From contig JAJEKV010000094.1 in NCBI GenBank assembly GCA_021234155.1, forward strand, positions 2,321,782-2,385,781: a DNA stretch of 64,000 bases, written 5' to 3'. Made by a program: the position numbers and the translations under genes. Numbering within the stretch: the stretch's first letter is position 1; every line of letters starts with the position of its first letter. Shown here in pieces: positions 57,473-64,000 of the stretch. The notes beneath the pieces are model-generated. The model was not told the DNA's origin, did no database searches, and was given only the letters and a program-made list of their open reading frames with translations. The DNA comes from Isoetes taiwanensis (lineage: Eukaryota; Streptophyta; Lycopodiopsida; Isoetales; Isoetaceae).

Positions 57473-57739
57473 ATGGATTCGAAGGGGCTTACACTAATAT
57501 TGATTGCACTGTTGTCACTAGTTGTGAATTCTACGGGCTTAGTAAGCCGTTCTTGTGATGCATCTGAGATAATTAATGTCATACTTCCTTGCATGGGAAA
57601 GTATACCGATGCATGTTGTGATCCCCTTTTATCCTTAGGTTCACCATGTATATGTGACTACATGTTCAACCAAGGATCTCCTGGCCGATATATTGCCCGC
57701 TACCTTTATGATATGTGCAATATTGATCTTGATTGTTAA
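57473..57739 (+). CDS. Secreted eight-cysteine (lipid-transfer type) protein
   Basis: An 88-residue single-exon frame. Residues 6-18 are hydrophobic after Lys4 (LTLILIALLSLVV) and fit a signal peptide cut near residue 22-27. The mature part has eight cysteines at 28, 40, 48, 49, 59, 61, 82 and 88, in the order C-C-CC-CxC-C-C of the eight-cysteine motif of nsLTPs and related 2S/hybrid proteins; CIC is the CxC. The spacing (11, 7, 9, 1, 20, 5) differs from the common type 1 and type 2 patterns, with a short gap before CC. The predicted product is a small, disulfide-locked extracellular protein that could bind lipids. The frame is intact and ends on Cys88. Ligand unknown. Confidence 0.8.
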   Translation: MDSKGLTLILIALLSLVVNSTGLVSRSCDASEIINVILPCMGKYTDACCDPLLSLGSPCICDYMFNQGSPGRYIARYLYDMCNIDLDC

Positions 57740-60590
57740 ATATGTAATGTCTCTTTTGTATACTTGAGAGATTATTATAGGATATACTGGGAGAACTTCT
57801 TAGTGCTACTTTGTATTATTTCAGTCTTTTGGGTTGGCTGTTTGCCAAGTTCCATACTACACTATGTATTTTTTCTCAAACTTTATGAATTGATTTAATG
57901 TCGACAACATAGAAGAACCATGCTAAAGCCAACTTGGCATCTCTATATTATACTCAACTTATCACTGTCTATTTTATTCCCTGGAAAATAAAAGTTCCGT
58001 TTTTTAATAACTTGGAAGGGTCTAAATTTGGTGTTTTGTGTTCTAGCATATTTATAGGAATATTTCCTTATGGATCTTCATCGATGTGGAAGCATATAAG
58101 CACTAGCCTTTTAAGCGGTATATTGTTTGTATTGTAGGAATATCTTGATGCTATATATAACTATCATAGAAAGTAACTATAATTCCACAGTTGGGAATAT
58201 TAGTTTGCAACAATCTTTTAAAAGTCAACTTCCGACAAAAAATTGCACAAAAGCATTATATAGATGATGATGATGATGAGGAGTGATCCAAATGTTTGGT
58301 CCAAGAGTATTAGATAGCATGCTTAAAGAAAGGCATATTAGATTGAAATGCCAATTGAGTGAATAGTTATTTTAGTTGTGGTGTGTGTCACAAGAGATCT
58401 TGTTATTTTGGTCCGAAAAAAAAAAAAAAAAAAAAAAAAGAAACCCCTACCATAGCACACCACAACTAAAATTTCAAAAAAAAAATTCATTATAATGCTA
58501 GGCCTATGGCAAAAGAAAGTCTAGCCTTAGCCTATAATCTACAAATTGCTTCAGCTATGGATCTTCACATAAATAGGACAAATTCCTTCAGCTATGGATC
58601 TTCATATAAACAGGACGGCTTTCTGCATCTGTGCTCTGGCTGCAAACAAACGCATCTCTTAGCATATGCCACTACATCATTTGCACTGCAAAAGTAATTC
58701 TATGGCCACAGATGATAATTATAAATCTTCAAGTATGCTGATGTCGAAAATCAGATGACATATTGCCCAAAGGCTCTTGTCGTCCACGAATACCAAGCAG
58801 AGCTGGCTCTTGCATAAAACAGAGAAGCTTTTTCCCATTGCATAAGGTAGAGAATCCTTTTTCCACAGCCAGCCATCGTATAATCAAATAGATCCATCTG
58901 TTGTCATCAAATCCATTAAAGCAAGAGATATTAGGACATTGGACAAAAACCATAGACTACTATTTGATGCAATACCCCTATCAAATAGGTGGAAGGTATC
59001 TCTTATAGCAAAAAATTGGCTCTCCAGCATCCAAGTTTGCTTCTACGTTCAGATGCTGCCTTGTTTTGTCAGCAATATCCTTTCCACGCTAAAATCCTCC
59101 TAATAACCACCCGCGCGATTCCTTGCCTTGAAGATCAAAGCAATCTAGACCCCTAGCGGGCTTCCTTCCTGTGGAACCTAGATTCTTGACCAAGCTAATT
59201 ACTCCGAGCTTTTATCATCGCCAATTTTGACCCTTTTGCTTCAAACATTCTCTTTTTTCTTGCTGTATTTTGAAAGTGGATATTTTTGTAATGGTCGTGG
59301 GCAATAGAACTTTTTTTTATTAAATCTTTTTCTATTGAACCAAAACTAGTAAACATGTGCCCCGCATTGCCGGGCTAATGTCCTAGCTAGTGTAATGTCC
59401 AGCTAGTGTTTTTACTTGATCTTTAATCTCCATTTTTGCAACTTCTGATACACTAACCGATTTCATGACAACTTGCTAAATGTCTAAACCACCTACCTAT
59501 TTGGGATGATTGTAGATAACGGTATTACACAAAAAATGTAGGTCACGACGGGGTAAAACATTGTACTAATAGAGATTGAGAAATATTGTGTAAGAGATGC
59601 AAAACAATAGCATAGATGTGCAAGTGTAGAGGTGAAAGTAGATATTATAATGCACCTACCCATAAGTATATGGATAAACATTCAAAGAATGTCAACATAA
59701 AAATTGAGTTTCCAAACTGTAAGTTGTGAAGTTCCAAAAACCACTTAACCCTATAGATGTGGTGGGAATAAGCTAAAGGCACATGTTAATAAGAAAGAGA
59801 TTATGGGTGGTTATTTAAGTTTGGTGATGTTGACCAATCTACTGTTGTAAGACTCTTATTAGCTAATAAATTAGCAAACTCTTTCATGGGAGATAATGTG
59901 TTCATAACATAATAGGCAGGCCTGCAATTATCTCAAAATTTAGGGTGGTACAAATTGTCTAAAACTATATAGACTACCAACTTGCGATTAACCTCGAATC
60001 ACTGCGTACCTCTGTCACTGGTCGTAGTGACTTCAGATTCCATCTTACCATTGTAATATGGCCCATGATCATCAAAGGAAATGACAAAATTGTGTTTAGA
60101 TTCCAAGAAATACTTATAGAAATGTCTTGTAGCTGCTATAGTGGGATGTGAGATTTTGGTAATAGCACAACGCTTGTTAGAATAGTCACTTGTATAGTGG
60201 GAGTGCGAATTTTTTGAGGGTTTTTTTGGGAAGGGTTGAGAGAGTTTTTTAAGTATGTAAATTGTTTATCCAAAATTTTGACTAGTTTTGGGATGTAGAA
60301 TCTATCCTTCAACACATGCCGCAGAAAATATGATGCCCATGCGATGTCGATGCATGTGCATGCATCTAGCCAACATTTTGATAATGATAGGTGTTCAGAG
60401 TTGGGCTTTAGTATAATTCATTAATGTTGGGTGTGGTCAAGTTTGATATCATATGCTTGCTCAATGTAAATTCACGAGTTGTGTCCATGTAGTATATGCT
60501 TTATATTATACAAGAAATTTATCGCAAACGGGTCTAAGTTAGATATTGGGGTACAAAAAAGCGCGACAAGCAGAAGTGGATAAAGCAGGT
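57740..60590. other. Spacer, no gene supported
   Basis: AT-rich, with an A run at 58417-58439 and a tandem duplication at 58541-58614. Near 59340-59410 short words (gctagtgt) repeat. No coding family recognised. Confidence 0.5.
58541..58614 (+). repeat. Tandem duplication, 2 x 37 bp
   Basis: 58541-58577 and 58578-58614, both with ttcagctatggatcttca; a few differences. Confidence 0.9.
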
Positions 60591-60614
60591 AAAGCTCGAG
60601 CAAAACGTACCTTT

Positions 60615-60735
60615 TCGCCGACCTCAAATCCAGCTCTGAATCAGAAGAACTAAGCATTCCGGCAGAGTTTCCCTTCTGGGTGCATGAAACTAAGTGACCA
60701 ATATACATGTTATCAATCTTTCTGCATTTTCGCAT
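60615..60735 (-). other. Possible minus-strand exon ending at a splice donor
   Basis: On the minus strand the frame from 60735 reads VSCTQKGNSAGMLSSSDSEL and DLRSAKR, followed by GTACGT, a good donor, at about 60611. I do not recognise the product and see no partner exon. Low support. Confidence 0.25.
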
Positions 60736-62700
60736 TTATCAACCTTTCCGCATCGGTGTTCGGGAGCCTTTAACACTCCCGTTTCCGCATCTCCATTATC
60801 GCTGTCTAACTCTTGGGCATCCTGAAAAGCTTATACTAAGAATAACGTTAACGTCTTCCGAGTACTTGAATCGTGGGGAATCAATGAACCTGCTTGTTTA
60901 CCTGCTAGCTTCCGTCAACTGCTTGCATTTGAACACAGTCAAGCTTTCACTTTACTCAAAGACCACAGGTTTCTATCATATAATCTGTTGGGATTTATAG
61001 TCTCATAAATGTTGTTTTAGAACAGGTCCATCATATCATTCGTTGGGATATAGTTTCTCAAGCATTGTTTTGGATTCGTTTTACATGTTTACTGTTCTCT
61101 ATTTTGTAATGAGAATGGTAGCAATGATTTAAGTTCTCACATTATGGACAGAATGCATTTCAGCAAGCATAAGCTGCCCAAAGTGATATTTTTGAGCCCT
61201 TCATTGGATGGAATAGGTATATGCATGAGCGAATAATTCATATCCTTCTAATATTATGAGATGCCTTGACAAATAAGACTTGAGGATAATAATGAGGAGC
61301 CAAAAGCGATGCTTTGACGAAATTATTGATTTAGATCCTGCTTGTGATGCAGGATACTATGCTACAACTTCAAACGGAAGAAGAACGGTTCTCTCCTCCA
61401 TGTCTTGTTTCACATAAGGTTGAAATTTGGAAGTTGAATTTCCCCAACACTTTACACACTTTGGAGTACATAATTCACCAATGGATCGTAAGAAGAAGAT
61501 GTTTCATCCTCTGCTAGTATGGTTCAGTTCAGAATTATACTTCCCTGCAAAACAGCAGCATCCAAGAAAAGGTTGATTTGAATGCTTTGAAATGAATGGT
61601 TAAACACTATCACATTTGGAGTGCTGCTAGCTTGGTTTCCATCATACAGGCGTAAATCCTCTTGGGTGCAGGATCAAGTTTATGTTTCCTTATTTTGCAT
61701 CTTATGTTGCATGTCTGGTGTTCGGATGAGATGATAAGTAAGCTAAAAACGTCATCTTAGATGGGAGATGTCATGTCTTGTTGTATGAAATACCTACTGT
61801 TAAATTCTGCCACACTCATTCATCCTGAAAACTGCAAGATCCCATGGGTACCACCCATTTGGATGTTGGCTTGGAGTTTGGACTTAAAACTTTATACATG
61901 GCTTAAGGGTATCAATGAGCATATATTGGCCAAGTTTCCAGTCATTCTAAGTTCTCAAACTCAAGATATTACAAGTTGTATCAGACTTTTGCTGCAGAAA
62001 ACAGTTTTTGCACATCTAATATTCCCCCTATGAAATTTCAGCAGTACTTTGAATTAGCTTTTGTAATTTGGCGAGCACTTGAATAACTTTGAGGATGACT
62101 TGCTTGCCAAACCTCAGCTTCAAATAATAATGTTTGCCTCCTCAAAATAGGTCTGATACAGACGTAGAAAAACTGGTCTAAAAAGTTTTTCCTTCACAAA
62201 TCAAGACAAAGAGCAACTAGTCAAAAGCACGTTTGGTTACTTCTTATAGAAATTACATGGTTGCGTTATCTTTTATTTTGATCCACCATGTCTATAAATC
62301 TGCAAAAGAGCATATGTCTAAGCCTGCGATGTTTCTAAGAGTAGTCTGCCAATGGCTACATTATACATAATATTATTTTGCTATTTTGATCCGCCATGCC
62401 TATAAATCTACAAAGCAGCCTAAGTTGCATATCAGGATTTACCTCAGTATCAGGCAGCACTTTTAAAATCTATAATGCTTGCTGAGCATTCTCCATACCC
62501 CTTGTTCGTGCTTTCCAAATTACTTAATTACTCCATATATTGCACGTGTATTATAAGAGCCTAGAGCCAATGAAAACAAGCCTGCCCCTTTGATTCACAA
62601 TCATTGCATAGGATATCCTGACAATTGATGAACTAGCATATGTGAATCAAATCAAAAAGCTAAGAATCCTTGATCAAAGCACGACCGCAGATGGACTTGC
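60736..62700. other. Spacer, no gene supported
   Basis: AT-rich. Frames at 60707-61000 and 61761-62033 show no domain I recognise. The word gatccgccatg(c)ctataaatct occurs in two similar versions near 62280 and 62390. Confidence 0.45.
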
Positions 62701-62703
62701 AAC

Positions 62704-62835
62704 CTTCAGATTAAAAAAATGCTTGAAAATTAAAACGCAAGCTATGCAAGCAGTTCGATTTATGCAATTCTTCAGATTAAAAAAATGCCTGAAAATTAAA
62801 AGGCAAGCTATGCAAGCAGTTCGATTTATGCAATT
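62704..62835 (+). repeat. Tandem duplication, 2 x 66 bp
   Basis: 62704-62769 and 62770-62835, nearly identical (two differences seen). Confidence 0.95.
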
Positions 62836-62944
62836 CTAAGAGTTTTTATAACCTAAATGGATTGTTATAATCTATACTGATGGTAGTAAACGCTATGATG
62901 GAAATTCAAAAGCAAGCTATGCAATACAGTAAGCGGAATTTACC

Positions 62945-63180
62945 CTAGAAGCGGCTATTACTGCTATTGGATGCAAAAATGATGACAGGAATCGAAGGAA
63001 AGCCAGGAACACTCTTCCGCAAGATATCCCGGCGCACATATAACTGCCTGTGACTTGGAATTTCCATGAATTTCTGAAGCCGTAGATGAAATTCAACGAC
63101 GGAAACAGCAGCCACCTGCACAAAAATCCCACCTGGCAGCAACGTGGACACTCTAGAATTGCTTCAAAGTGTCCACTTGC
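62945..63180 (-). other. Possible minus-strand exon or gene remnant
   Basis: On the minus strand about 68 codons read STLLPGGIFVQVAAVSVVEF, FMEIPSHRQLYVRRDILR and SIPVIIFASNSSNSRF, with ordinary protein composition, ending at a stop at 62945. Family not recognised. Confidence 0.25.
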
Positions 63181-63589
63181 GTTTGTGCAAACGTGCGAAT
63201 AATAATAATTATACAATATCTAGCTATATTGTGTTGGTGAGATTAGGTTAGGAACCCACAATGTTTTCATATGAGCAAATACACTCAAAACACTGCTGCT
63301 AAATACATATCTATGATCACAGAGCGGGAGATAATTGTGAGAGATACAAATCGTTTTCACCATTTCAGAAATGGGAAGTGTTCATGTGGAGATCATTGGT
63401 GAATTCAGTTAATGAGGACAAGGAAAAAGGTCTCGTGTCAAGATACATGCACTTTGTGGCAGGATCTTTGGATTTGATACTCGTGCTCAGAGGCGCTTTG
63501 CCAGCAGCAGATTTGACTCATAATGCAGTACTTGTTACGACTAGTTGAATCCTACCTCTAGAGCTCTCTATTACTTACTTGGGTCTAGG

Positions 63590-63761
63590 CACACTACCAT
63601 CTTCAACCTATTAGTTGGTCTTCAGGTCAAGTACATTTCAACAATGCCCCTACTTAATGAAAGTCCATTGTGGTGCACACTACCATCTTCAACCTATTAG
63701 TTGGTCTTCAGGTCAAGTACATTTCAACAATGCCCCTACTTAATGAAAGTCCATTGTGGTG
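63590..63761 (+). repeat. Tandem duplication, 2 x 86 bp, identical
   Basis: 63590-63675 and 63676-63761, both starting cacactaccatcttcaacc. No difference seen. Confidence 0.95.
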
Positions 63762-63789
63762 CTCGAGAAGTTTTATTTTTCCCAATTGA

Positions 63790-63792
<3 letters not shown>

Positions 63793-63821
<29 letters not shown>
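63793..63821 (+). repeat. Poly(T) run, 29 nt
   Basis: An uninterrupted T run. It could be the tail of a minus-strand retroposed copy, but no coding sequence supports that. Confidence 0.9.
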
Positions 63822-64000
63822 GACATTGAAGGCTATTGTTTTTAATTGACATTTATTATTCAAAAAACACACTTGTGTGGTTCAAAGTTGGCTGATGCCA
63901 AAAGATTGTCCAAAAGACTGTAACCATAACCGGGAAAGATGAAACGCGAATCTACGATATCTTATAGTCATAACATGTCGGTCCATTGTCCTTAATTTAA

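Larger units (their letters stand above)
63181..64000. other. Spacer at the right edge
   Basis: No gene. Contains the 86-bp tandem duplication and a T run, listed separately. Confidence 0.5.

Noticed and set aside
62642-62839. A repetitive plus-strand frame with two copies of FRLKKCLKIK
   Set aside because: It only mirrors the 66-bp tandem duplication; no start context, homology or codon support.
63793-63821. Poly(T) as the tail of a minus-strand retroposed gene
   Set aside because: No coding or 3' UTR-like sequence and no target duplication found next to it.

Overview
The window looks like nuclear DNA of a land plant with a large, repeat-rich genome. A gymnosperm is my best guess, but I cannot prove it. 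The evidence is: plant-type single-copy genes (a UDP-glycosyltransferase with a PSPG box, an eight-cysteine lipid-transfer-type protein, a two-exon gene that looks plastid-targeted, a HOTHEAD-like oxidoreductase fragment), GT-AG introns, AT-rich spacers, and nested, mostly broken Copia, Gypsy, LINE and DNA-transposon copies. I see no bacterial features.

Layout. 1-5190: a broken Copia element with a truncated 5' LTR and a LINE tail inserted between integrase and reverse transcriptase. 5191-7515: a decayed two-exon gene ending in an FCP1/NIF-like HAD domain; Copia abuts its coding sequence. 9.5-11.4 kb: a LINE 3' fragment. 11384-18565: a non-coding element of two head-to-tail units, flanked by TTATA. 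18.7-23.3 kb: a HOTHEAD-like fragment fused in frame to an FCP1-like HAD fragment, followed by pieces of a Ulp1 (C48) peptidase. 23.8-26.4 kb: the 3' end and LTR of a chromodomain Gypsy element. 26.4-36.9 kb: a LINE ORF1 on the minus strand, split by a 9072-bp DNA transposon (27046-36117) with 24-bp terminal inverted repeats and a TTCC target duplication. 39.4-43 kb: two apparently intact genes. 43-47 kb: a partial duplication of the glycosyltransferase gene plus microsatellites. 47161-53215: a near full-length LINE with an 11-bp target duplication. 53-64 kb: mostly unassigned spacer with a LINE fragment, a lipid-transfer-type gene and several precise short tandem duplications.

The most interesting object is the 9-kb transposon. 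Its minus strand carries remnants of a transposase, which I tentatively compare with Sola. Its plus strand carries a decayed gene region with a basic N-terminal exon, a coiled coil, a Ulp1-type cysteine protease domain and an FCP1-like HAD phosphatase domain in which the second motif-I Asp is Asn. Ulp1 plus FCP1-like pieces recur at 18.7-23.3 kb, where a host HOTHEAD fragment has joined them, and another FCP1-like domain lies at 5.2-7.5 kb. A mobile family pairing a SUMO-type protease with a HAD phosphatase is my main candidate for an undescribed system. All three copies here are broken.

The genes that look functional are the two-exon membrane protein (39425-40540), the glycosyltransferase (41079-42482, minus) and the eight-cysteine protein (57473-57739). 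They share no obvious pathway.
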